Positions 28,449 through 35,274 of a stretch of DNA of 57,239 nt are shown one piece after another. Position numbers and translations under genes: made by a program. The notes under the pieces were generated by a model that was not told the origin of the DNA, searched no databases, and saw only the letters and a program-made list of their open reading frames with translations. The stretch spans positions 1 to 57,239 of the forward strand of contig JAUXPP010000051.1 of NCBI GenBank assembly GCA_030683705.1, given 5' to 3'. Source of the stretch: Polaromonas sp. Lineage in GTDB: Bacteria > Pseudomonadota > Gammaproteobacteria > Burkholderiales > Burkholderiaceae_C. Position 1 is the first letter of the stretch; every line of letters begins with the position of its first letter.

Positions 28449-28466
28449 ATCGCCCCGATCCAGTGT

Positions 28467-28521
28467 CAAAAAGGCTTGCAGCCCTTGTGTGACGGGCGTA
28501 AGCAGCTATCAATTAGATAGC
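28467..28521 (+). repeat. CORE17 dispersed repeat, copy F, between pdxA and mscL
   Basis: This is the clearest copy: AAAAAGGCTTGCAG, then CCCTTGT (from 28482), GTAAGCA, and the core GCTATCAATTAGATAGC at 28505-28521. The core arms are perfectly complementary (GCTATC and GATAGC). CCC to core end is 40 nt. It begins about 18 nt after the pdxA stop. Confidence 0.85.
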
Positions 28522-28540
28522 GATGGTGATGTCTGCGCAG

Positions 28541-28567
28541 GCGCCGCCCCTGGAAGGGGGAAGGCGC
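28541..28567. repeat. GC-rich hairpin of the CG-rep kind, pdxA-mscL gap
   Basis: GCGCCGCCCCTGGAAGGGG followed by GAAGGCGC folds into two stacked stems: GCGCC with GGCGC and CCCCT with AGGGG. It resembles the GGCGCCTCCCCCT hairpin of the copy at 39313. It may help end transcription between the convergent genes. Confidence 0.4.
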
Positions 28568-28596
28568 TACACGCAGTGGGCGTCCGACGGGGTGAA

Positions 28597-29025
28597 CTAC
28601 TTCCTCAGGCTGTCGCGAATCTCGCGCAGCAGCATCACGTCTTCCGGCGTGGCGGCGGGCGGCGGCGCTTCGGCCGGCGCTTCCTTCTTCAGGCGGTTGA
28701 TCTGCTTGATCATCAGGAAAATGATGAAGGCCAGGATCGCGAAGTTGACGGCCACGGTGATGAAGTTGCCATAGGCAAACACCGGGACGCCGGCCTTTTT
28801 CAGCGCATCGAGGGTGGTCGCGGTCCCCGGCGGCACGCTGCCCAGAACGATGAACAGGTTGGAAAAATCAATTTTGCCGATCACGGCGCCGACCAGCGGC
28901 AGCACCAGGTCGCTGACCACGGAGTCGACAATTTTCGCGAAGGCCGCGCCTATGATCACGCCCACGGCCAGATCGATCACATTGCCCTTGACGGCAAATT
29001 CCCTGAATTCCTTCATCATGCCCAT
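28597..29025 (-). CDS. mscL: Large-conductance mechanosensitive channel
   Basis: 142 residues from ATG 29025. An upstream in-frame ATG (29049) exists, but AGGAG on the minus strand (29036-29032) sits 6 nt before 29025, which decides the start. The protein begins [19 protein letters not shown] as in MscL, with two membrane helices (about 15-45 and 70-100). It opens under membrane tension to release solutes on osmotic downshock. The C-terminal EIRDSLRK is typical. Confidence 0.95.
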   Translation of the reverse strand: MGMMKEFREFAVKGNVIDLAVGVIIGAAFAKIVDSVVSDLVLPLVGAVIGKIDFSNLFIVLGSVPPGTATTLDALKKAGVPVFAYGNFITVAVNFAILAFIIFLMIKQINRLKKEAPAEAPPPAATPEDVMLLREIRDSLRK

Positions 29026-29031
29026 GAGATG

Positions 29032-29036
29032 CTCCT
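29032..29036 (-). promoter_or_regulatory. Ribosome-binding site that sets the mscL start
   Basis: AGGAG on the minus strand, 6 nt before the ATG at 29025, favouring that start over 29049. Confidence 0.7.
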
Positions 29037-29164
29037 GTGTTTGTGCCAAATCAGGTCCCGCCGTCTAAGCGGGCGCCGAGCGCGATTATGGTTGATCTTG
29101 CCGTGCCTGCACCAGCCCTGACCGGGCGATGCCGCAGCGACCCTGTCGGACGGGCCGCTGCAGC

Positions 29165-29194
29165 TTGAAAATGCGCATCGCGCTCCGTTACAAT
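29165..29194 (+). promoter_or_regulatory. Sigma-70-type promoter for petABC
   Basis: TTGAAA at 29165-29170, an 18-nt spacer, and TACAAT at 29189-29194, followed by the petA start at 29247. Both boxes differ from consensus at one position or few. The upstream part of the 221-nt mscL-petA gap holds nothing else recognised. Confidence 0.6.
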
Positions 29195-29246
29195 CCCGGG
29201 TTGACCCCAACACGCCTTTTTTCAAGACTGTTCTTGTAGGACACCC

Positions 29247-29870
29247 ATGACCGACGCAAGCTCCAAGGCGCCGCCCAGCGCGCCCATCGATAAAGACAAA
29301 AGAAACTGGATGATCGCGACCTGTGCCGCCGGCGGCGCCGGTGCGGCGGCAGTGGCGGTGCCTTTTGTCAGCACCTTTCAGCCTTCCGAGCGCGCCAAGG
29401 CCGCAGGCGCTTCGGTGGAAGTCGATATTTCTGCCATGAAGCCCGGCGAAAAACTCACGGTGGAATGGCGCGGCAAGCCGGTCTGGATTGTCCGGCGCAC
29501 GCCCGAGCAGCTCGCCGGCCTGACCAAGCTCGATCCACAGCTGGCCGACCCCAAGTCCGAGCGCAAGCCCGGCGAATTGACGCCGGAATACGCCCGCAAC
29601 GAAAACCGTTCGATCAAGCCCGAGTACTTCGTGGCCGTGGGCATCTGCACCCACCTGGGCTGCTCTCCCAGCGACAAGTTTGCCAGCGGCCCGCAGCCGT
29701 CGCTGCCTGACGATTGGGCCGGCGGCTTCCTGTGCGCCTGCCACGGATCGACCTTTGACATTGCCGGACGTGTCTACAAGAACAAGCCGGCGCCGGACAA
29801 CCTGGAAGTGCCGCCCCACATGTACCTGTCAGACGCCAAGCTGCTGATTGGTGAGGACAAAAAAGCCTGA
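29247..29870 (+). CDS. petA: Ubiquinol-cytochrome c reductase, Rieske Fe-S subunit
   Basis: 207 residues. An N-terminal anchor (about 21-43) is preceded by KDKRNWM, a Lys-Arg variant of the twin-arginine motif, consistent with Tat-type insertion. The 2Fe-2S ligands are Cys134/His136 in CTHLGC and Cys163/His166 in CACHGS, with Cys139 and Cys165 as the likely disulfide. It passes electrons from ubiquinol to cytochrome c1 in the bc1 complex. It is the first gene of petABC, 75 nt before petB. Confidence 0.96.
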   Translation: MTDASSKAPPSAPIDKDKRNWMIATCAAGGAGAAAVAVPFVSTFQPSERAKAAGASVEVDISAMKPGEKLTVEWRGKPVWIVRRTPEQLAGLTKLDPQLADPKSERKPGELTPEYARNENRSIKPEYFVAVGICTHLGCSPSDKFASGPQPSLPDDWAGGFLCACHGSTFDIAGRVYKNKPAPDNLEVPPHMYLSDAKLLIGEDKKA

Positions 29871-29945
29871 AGCTTTGCTGGACAAGCCGGCCGGCGCCCG
29901 AGCGCCCGCCCCGAGTCCTCCACCGACTAGCAAATAGGATCCCTT

Positions 29946-31346
29946 ATGGCTGAATTCAAAGAACTATCCCCCGATGCGCCGGCTGCCGCCAAGTTGATGA
30001 ACTGGGTCGACAACCGCTTCCCCGCCAGCAAGCTCTACAAAGAGCACATGAGCGAGTACTACGCACCGAAAAACTTCAACTTCTGGTACGTGTTCGGCTC
30101 GCTGGCGCTGCTGGTGCTGGTGATCCAGATCGTCACCGGCATCTTCCTGACCATGCACTACAAGCCGGATGCGGCGCTGGCCTTCGGATCGGTGGAATAC
30201 ATCATGCGTGATGTGCCCTGGGGCTGGCTGGTGCGCTACATGCACTCGACCGGCGCCTCGGCGTTTTTTGTGGTGGTTTACCTGCACATGTTCCGCGGCC
30301 TGATCTACGGCAGCTACCGCAAGCCGCGCGAAGTGATCTGGGTGTTCGGCTGCGCGATTGTCCTGGGCCTGATGGCCGAGGCGTTCATGGGTTATCTGCT
30401 GCCGTGGGGCCAGATGAGCTACTGGGGCGCCCAGGTGATCGTCAACCTGTTTGCCGCGATCCCCTTCATCGGCCCTGACCTCGCGCTGCTGATCCGCGGT
30501 GACTATGTGGTCGGCGACGCCACGCTGAACCGCTTTTTTGCCTTCCACGTGATTGCCGTGCCGCTGGTGCTGCTGGGCCTGGTGGTCGCGCACATCATCG
30601 CCCTGCACGAGGTCGGCTCGAACAACCCCGACGGTGTCGAGATCAAGAAACACAAGGATGCCAGCGGCAAGCCTCTGGACGGCATCGCCTTCCACCCTTA
30701 CTACACCGTGCATGACATCTTTGCGGTCAGCCTGTTCCTGATGGTGTTCTCGGCGATCGTGTTCTTCGCGCCGGAGGCCGGCGGGTACTTCCTGGAGTAC
30801 AACAACTTCATCCCGGCCGATCCGCTCAAGACGCCTCTGCACATCGCACCCGTCTGGTACTTCACCCCGTATTACTCCATGTTGCGGGCCATCACCAGCG
30901 AGATGATGTACGCGCTGATCGTCTGCGTGCTGGCGGGCGCCGTACTGGGTGTGCTCAAGGCGAAAATCGCCAGCCTGTTCAAGGCCATCATCGTCGGCGC
31001 CGCGGTGGTGCTGATTGCCGCCATGCTGACCATCGACGCCAAGTTCTGGGGCGTGGTGGTGATGGGCGGCGCGGTGATCATCCTGTTTTTCCTGCCCTGG
31101 CTGGACCACAGCCCGGTCAAGTCGATCCGTTACCGTCCCGACTGGCACAAGTACCTTTACGGCATTTTCGTGATCAACTTCGTGGTGCTCGGTTATCTCG
31201 GCATCAAGCCGCCGTCGCTGATCAACGAGCGCGTGTCCCAGGTCGGCACCCTGTTTTACTTCGGTTTCTTCCTGCTGATGCCGTGGTGGAGCCGTCTCGG
31301 GACCTTCAAGACGCCCCCTGACCGCGTGACCTTTGCCGCCCACTGA
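29946..31346 (+). CDS. petB: Cytochrome b of the bc1 complex
   Basis: 466 residues, a multi-spanning membrane protein. It has the heme-ligand region MHSTGASAFFVVVYLHMFRG and, in the second helix bundle, FHVIAVPLVLLGLVVAHI. The Qo-site motif region is near PADPLKTPLHI. It carries both b hemes and the quinol sites. PetC follows after 16 nt. Confidence 0.96.
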   Translation: MAEFKELSPDAPAAAKLMNWVDNRFPASKLYKEHMSEYYAPKNFNFWYVFGSLALLVLVIQIVTGIFLTMHYKPDAALAFGSVEYIMRDVPWGWLVRYMHSTGASAFFVVVYLHMFRGLIYGSYRKPREVIWVFGCAIVLGLMAEAFMGYLLPWGQMSYWGAQVIVNLFAAIPFIGPDLALLIRGDYVVGDATLNRFFAFHVIAVPLVLLGLVVAHIIALHEVGSNNPDGVEIKKHKDASGKPLDGIAFHPYYTVHDIFAVSLFLMVFSAIVFFAPEAGGYFLEYNNFIPADPLKTPLHIAPVWYFTPYYSMLRAITSEMMYALIVCVLAGAVLGVLKAKIASLFKAIIVGAAVVLIAAMLTIDAKFWGVVVMGGAVIILFFLPWLDHSPVKSIRYRPDWHKYLYGIFVINFVVLGYLGIKPPSLINERVSQVGTLFYFGFFLLMPWWSRLGTFKTPPDRVTFAAH

Positions 31347-31362
31347 GCCGGAGATCCTGACC

Positions 31363-32136
31363 ATGATGAAAACATTGAAAAAACTGGCCATCGGCGCAGT
31401 GGCTGTGCTGGCTCTGGCTGCCGGCAACGGCGCGTTTGCGGCGAGCGAAGGCATCGCCTGGGACAAGGCGCCCAACAAGACCAACGACCTGGGCGCCCTG
31501 CAAAACGGCGCCAAGCTGTTCGTCAACTATTGCCTGAACTGCCACTCTGCGGCTTTCATGCGTTACAACCGCCTGAAAGACATCGGCCTGACCGAGCAGC
31601 AGATCAAGGACAACCTGCTGTTTGCCACCGACAAGGTCGGCGAGACCATGAAGGCGGCCATCGATCCCAGGCAGGCCAAGGAATGGTTTGGCGGCAACCC
31701 GCCTGACCTGACGCTGATGGCCCGGTCGCGCGCCGGCGCCGGCGGTACCGGTGCCGACTACCTGTACACCTACCTGCGCAACTACAACCGCGACGACACC
31801 AAGGCCACCGGCTGGAACAACCTGGCTTTCCCGAACGTGGCCATGCCGCATGTGCTCTGGGAACTGTCCGGCGAGCGCAAGCCGCTGTTCGACGAGAAGG
31901 AAGAACACGGCCACAAGGTGCAGGTCTTCAAGGGCTGGCAACAGGTCACCCCCGGCACCATGACCCCGCTGCAATATGACCAGGCCATGGCCGATCTGGT
32001 GGGCTACATGCAGTGGATGGCCGAACCGGCCCAGAACACCCGTGTCCGGGTCGGCGTCTGGGTGTTGCTGTTCCTGCTGATGTTCACCTTCATCGCCTGG
32101 CGCCTGAACGCTTCGTTCTGGAAAGACATCAAGTAA
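31363..32136 (+). CDS. petC: Cytochrome c1
   Basis: 257 residues from ATG 31363. A Sec signal (cleavage near residue 27, GAFAAS) is followed by the heme-binding C57-L-N-C60-H61. The heme's Met ligand probably lies in the later VAMPHVLWEL region. One C-terminal membrane anchor (VLLFLLMFTFIAW) is seen. It receives electrons from the Rieske protein and gives them to soluble cytochrome c. It is 16 nt after petB. Confidence 0.96.
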   Translation: MMKTLKKLAIGAVAVLALAAGNGAFAASEGIAWDKAPNKTNDLGALQNGAKLFVNYCLNCHSAAFMRYNRLKDIGLTEQQIKDNLLFATDKVGETMKAAIDPRQAKEWFGGNPPDLTLMARSRAGAGGTGADYLYTYLRNYNRDDTKATGWNNLAFPNVAMPHVLWELSGERKPLFDEKEEHGHKVQVFKGWQQVTPGTMTPLQYDQAMADLVGYMQWMAEPAQNTRVRVGVWVLLFLLMFTFIAWRLNASFWKDIK

Positions 32137-32172
32137 TCAGTTTTCGCCGGGGCCCGTTTCCCGGCACCTTCT

Positions 32173-32204
32173 GGAGTGGATGCCTTCACCGTATCCACTC
32201 CTTT
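32173..32204 (+). terminator. Hairpin between petC and sspA
   Basis: A perfect 9-bp stem GGAGTGGAT (32173-32181) with ATCCACTCC (32193-32201), an 11-nt loop and a short TTT. The T-run is weak, so it may only partly end transcription before sspA. Confidence 0.5.
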
Positions 32205-32224
32205 GCATTTAGGAGTTCGCAATC

Positions 32225-32836
32225 ATGATGGTCCTTTATTCAGGCACGACCTGCCCGTTCTCGCACCGCTGCCGTTTTGTGCTGTTTGAAAAGGGCATGG
32301 ACTTCGAGATCCGCGACGTGGACTTGTACAACAAGCCGGAAGACATCAATGTGATGAACCCCTACGGCCAGGTGCCCATCCTGGTCGAGCGCGACCTGAT
32401 CCTGTATGAGTCGAACATCATCAATGAATACATCGACGAGCGTTTCCCTCATCCGCAGCTGATGCCCGGCGATCCGGTGGACCGTGCACGCGTGCGCCTG
32501 TTCCTGCTGAACTTCGAAAAAGAGCTGTTCGTGCACGTCAACACCCTCGAAGCGCGCGCTTCCAAGGGCAACGAAAAAGCGCTGGAAAAAGCCCGTTCGC
32601 ACATCCGCGACCGCCTGACGCAACTGGCCCCGGTGTTCCTGAAGAACAAGTTCATGCTGGGCGACAACTTTTCCATGCTCGACGTGGCGATTGCGCCGCT
32701 GCTCTGGCGCCTGGATTATTACGACATCGACCTGTCGAAAAACGCTGCACCGCTGCTCAAGTACGCCGAGCGCATCTTCTCGCGCCCGGCCTACATCGAG
32801 GCGCTGACGCCGTCCGAGAAGGTCATGCGCAAGTAA
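32225..32836 (+). CDS. sspA: Stringent starvation protein A
   Basis: 203 residues. It has a thioredoxin-like N-terminal GST domain (YSGTTCPFSHRCRFVLFEKGM) and an all-helical C-terminal domain (EKELFVHVNTLEARA, MLDVAIAPLLWRLDYYDID). SspA binds RNA polymerase during starvation in E. coli. It is paired with sspB downstream, separated by repeats. An AGGAG site precedes the ATG. Its TAA is followed after 1 nt by the first copy of a tandem repeat. Confidence 0.94.
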   Translation: MMVLYSGTTCPFSHRCRFVLFEKGMDFEIRDVDLYNKPEDINVMNPYGQVPILVERDLILYESNIINEYIDERFPHPQLMPGDPVDRARVRLFLLNFEKELFVHVNTLEARASKGNEKALEKARSHIRDRLTQLAPVFLKNKFMLGDNFSMLDVAIAPLLWRLDYYDIDLSKNAAPLLKYAERIFSRPAYIEALTPSEKVMRK

Positions 32837-33019
32837 TGGCCCCCACGCTCGCCACTGCGTGTGCTTCGCGGCCCCCCGGGGGGGCTGTACTTGCTTGGGG
32901 CGGCCCTTCGCGGCGCACGATGGCCCCCACGCTTGTCGCTTCGCGTACTGCGCTGCCCCCCGGGGGGGCTAATTTTCCTTGGGGCGGCCCGGCGGAAAAT
33001 TGCATGGCCCCCACGCAAA
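32837..33019 (+). repeat. Tandem CG-rep array between sspA and sspB
   Basis: Three successive units each begin GGCCCCCACGC: about 32838-32920 and 32922-33003 are complete (each with a CCCCCCGGGGGGG hairpin and TTGGGGCGGCCC), and 33006-33019 is truncated. The two full units differ at many positions, so they are not a recent duplication. The array fills most of the 216-nt gap and begins 1 nt after the sspA stop. Confidence 0.85.
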
Positions 33020-33052
33020 GCACGGCGTGCATTTTCCTGACCCGGATCTCGC

Positions 33053-33598
33053 GTGGCTGAGTTCATGAACGCACTGGATGCCACCTCCACGCGTCCCTAC
33101 CTGATACGGGCGCTGTACGACTGGTGCACCGACAACGGGCTGACGCCTTATGTGGCGGTGGCTGTGGACGACACCGTCCAGGTGCCGCGTGAATACGTCA
33201 AGAACAACGAAATCGTGCTCAACATCAGCTTTGATGCGACCAGTTCGCTCAAACTGGGCAATGACTTCATCGAGTTCAAGGCGCGATTTGCGGGCAGCGC
33301 GCGCGAAATCATGGTGCCCATCGGCCGTGTGATCGCCATTTATGCGCGTGAAAACGGCCAGGGCATGGCGTTTCCGCTGGTGTCACCGGTGTCTGGCGAG
33401 CCGCAGGCGGCCGATGCGGTTTCTGCCCCGCCGCCGGAGCTGCCGGCAGAGCCAGAGCTTGCCCCGGGTACAGATGGGAAGATCGTACAATTGGTCCCTG
33501 CAAACAACACTGCTTCGGGCCGCGAGGATGACCCGGAGCCTCCCGACCCCCCCAAACCGCAGCAGGGCAAAAGGCCTTCGCTGAAACGGGTGAAATAA
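33053..33598 (+). CDS. sspB: ClpXP specificity-enhancing factor SspB
   Basis: 181 residues from GTG 33053, or 177 from the in-frame ATG 33065; neither has a clear Shine-Dalgarno, and the ATG matches the usual start of related proteins better. SspB binds ssrA-tagged substrates and delivers them to ClpXP. Residues 1-110 form the substrate-binding domain (STRPYLIRALYDWCTDNG). An acidic, Pro-rich linker follows. The last residues RPSLKRVK form the motif that docks on ClpX. Confidence 0.94.
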   Translation: MAEFMNALDATSTRPYLIRALYDWCTDNGLTPYVAVAVDDTVQVPREYVKNNEIVLNISFDATSSLKLGNDFIEFKARFAGSAREIMVPIGRVIAIYARENGQGMAFPLVSPVSGEPQAADAVSAPPPELPAEPELAPGTDGKIVQLVPANNTASGREDDPEPPDPPKPQQGKRPSLKRVK

Positions 33599-33623
33599 AC
33601 GGGTCAAGTAAACTAGGTTTTGT

Positions 33624-33699
33624 GCCGCTTTAGCTCAGTTGGTAGAGCAACCGCCTTGTAAGCGGTAGGTCGTCAGTTCGAATCCGACAAGCGGCACCA
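33624..33699 (+). tRNA. tRNA-Thr (anticodon TGT)
   Basis: 76 nt with encoded CCA. The acceptor stem pairs GCCGCTT with AAGCGGC, the D arm is AGCTCAGTTGGTAGAGC, and the anticodon stem ACCGC/GCGGT encloses CTTGTAA. The T arm GTCAG-TTCGAAT-CCGAC has one A-C mismatch. It lies between sspB and the convergent DUF721 gene. Confidence 0.95.
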
Positions 33700-33743
33700 T
33701 TTCCCCCCCGAGTCCCGGTCCGGCCCTGCGCCGGCAGCGCGCG

Positions 33744-33760
33744 ACTATCACTTCGATAGC
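33744..33760 (+). repeat. Possible degenerate CORE17 repeat downstream of tRNA-Thr
   Basis: ACTATCACTTCGATAGC matches the 17-nt core apart from the first base. The flank GGCCCTGCGCC upstream is similar to other copies but the CCC-to-core spacing is shorter (20 nt, against 22-23). Treated as uncertain. Confidence 0.35.
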
Positions 33761-33810
33761 AGGCTGTGCAGGCAGCATGGGCTCTGGCCGGTCGCTGCCT
33801 TTGCGTTCTA

Positions 33811-34143
33811 CTACTTTCGGGCTATTAGTATCTTCAGCCGAATTGAGGTAACCTTCCAACCTTTGTCGATCAGGCGGGACTGGATCAGCGGCAACAACTG
33901 GCGGACTTTGGCGGCAGCGGCATTGCTGCTGACCAGCAGGCACCAGACGCCTTCATCAATCGGGCCGGCCTGGATCGAAGGACGCAAGGCTTGCGGAATC
34001 AGGGACTCGATGGCCTTGAGCCGGTCGCTGGAGTCCTGAACCAGCCCGGCCAACCGCGCCAGATGCGGCGAGTTTTCGACGGCCTGGCTGAAGGTGACGG
34101 CCCGAGACGGGCGGTGGCTGGAATCCACGGCGTGTAGGCTCAA
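33811..34143 (-). CDS. DUF721 (DciA-like) protein
   Basis: 110 residues, small and basic toward the C-terminus, with the DUF721 core (ALRPSIQAGPIDEGVWCLLV, then AAAAKVRQLLPLIQSRL). Some DUF721 members (DciA) load the replicative helicase in bacteria without DnaC, but this protein is short and the role is inferred from the family only. Proteins of this family are commonly found near secA. It is divergent from the M23 gene. Confidence 0.85.
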   Translation of the reverse strand: MSLHAVDSSHRPSRAVTFSQAVENSPHLARLAGLVQDSSDRLKAIESLIPQALRPSIQAGPIDEGVWCLLVSSNAAAAKVRQLLPLIQSRLIDKGWKVTSIRLKILIARK

Positions 34144-34146
34144 TTC

Positions 34147-34152
34147 AAGGAG
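34147..34152 (+). promoter_or_regulatory. Ribosome-binding site for the M23 peptidase
   Basis: AAGGAG, 8 nt before GTG 34161. It favours that start over the GTG at 34152, which overlaps the site. Confidence 0.65.
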
Positions 34153-34160
34153 TGGGACAG

Positions 34161-35138
34161 GTGCATCTGATTATCACGGATGCGTGGCTTGCCAAAAGCC
34201 GCGCGGTATATTTAAGTGGCACCCGGCTGGTGGTGGTGGGTTTTGTCGCGGCACTGGCCCTGATGCTGGTGGCCGCAGGGATGTACCACTGGGTGTTTCT
34301 CAAGGGTGCGCGGGAAGGCTGGCCGGTGATCGGATCGCTGGTCAAGCTGATGGTCAGGGACGAGTTCGAGCAGCGCGACCGATTCCTGCGCGAGAACCTC
34401 GATGTCATGGCCAAACGGCTGGGCGAAATGCAGGCCAAGATGATGCAGCTGGAGGCGCTGGGCGAACGGGTCTCGGGGCTGGCGGGCGTCAACCCCAACG
34501 ACATCAAGACGCAGCCCGGGCGTGGCGGTGTGCTGGTCACCGGACGGTCCCTCACCATGGAGGAACTGCAAACCACGCTCGCTGACCTGGACCGGTTGAC
34601 CGACCAACGCGTGGACCTGATGACGGTGATGGAGTCGCGCCTGTTCGATCAGAAAATCAAGAAAATGATGGTGCCCACCCAGCAGCCGGTAGCCGGCATC
34701 CTCGGTTCGTCCTTTGGCTGGCGCATCGATCCGCTCAATGGCCGCTCGGCCCTGCACACCGGGCTGGACTTTCCGGCCGAACCCGGCACCGCCATTCTGG
34801 CCGCCGCTGGCGGCGTGGTGGTGACCCAGGAGTACCACTCCGCGTACGGGAACATGGTGGAGGTGGACCATGGCAACGACCTGGTCACGCGTTACGCGCA
34901 TGCTTCACGCGTGCTGGTCAAGAAGGGCGACCTGGTCCGGCGCGGCCAGAAAATAGCCGAAGTGGGCACCACCGGACGCTCGACCGGGCCGCATCTGCAT
35001 TTCGAGGTGCTGGTCCAGGGCGTCTACCAGGACCCGCAAAAATTCCTGACAGCCGGCCAGAAATTGCCTCAGGCGCCGACACTTGCCGCCGCGCAGCCAC
35101 CGGCCGTGCAGTCTGCCCCCCTGCCTCGCCCGAAGTAA
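34161..35138 (+). CDS. M23 family peptidoglycan peptidase, membrane anchored
   Basis: 325 residues from GTG 34161, chosen for its AAGGAG at 8 nt. One membrane anchor at about 20-43, then a helical, probably coiled-coil region (about 70-160) and a LytM/M23 domain (about 185-300). The metal site is visible as HTGLDF and GPHLHFEV, so it looks catalytically complete. It probably cleaves peptidoglycan cross-links in the periplasm. It is 136 nt upstream of secA. The last 25 residues are Pro/Ala-rich. Confidence 0.92.
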   Translation: MHLIITDAWLAKSRAVYLSGTRLVVVGFVAALALMLVAAGMYHWVFLKGAREGWPVIGSLVKLMVRDEFEQRDRFLRENLDVMAKRLGEMQAKMMQLEALGERVSGLAGVNPNDIKTQPGRGGVLVTGRSLTMEELQTTLADLDRLTDQRVDLMTVMESRLFDQKIKKMMVPTQQPVAGILGSSFGWRIDPLNGRSALHTGLDFPAEPGTAILAAAGGVVVTQEYHSAYGNMVEVDHGNDLVTRYAHASRVLVKKGDLVRRGQKIAEVGTTGRSTGPHLHFEVLVQGVYQDPQKFLTAGQKLPQAPTLAAAQPPAVQSAPLPRPK

Positions 35139-35274
35139 GCGGCGCGGCAGAGGTAAAATCTGCGTTTGGCGCGCAGTTGAACAAACGCCGGGCGCCCACA
35201 CTTACGTCGATACTCAATAAGGGATTTCGGCCGCACTGCCAGCTCAACGGGGCTGCCAGCGCGGCCTCGCATTT

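Noticed and set aside
29964..31526. Open frame of 520 codons on the minus strand opposite petB and petC
   Set aside because: Shadow frame, dominated by His, Gln, Val and Asp, with no motif.
32837..33019. CRISPR array
   Set aside because: Only two and a bit units of about 83 nt, joined directly with no spacers of regular length, and no cas genes.
33624..33760. tRNA-Thr as an integration site for a genomic island
   Set aside because: No integrase, no direct repeat of the tRNA end, and normal housekeeping genes on both sides.
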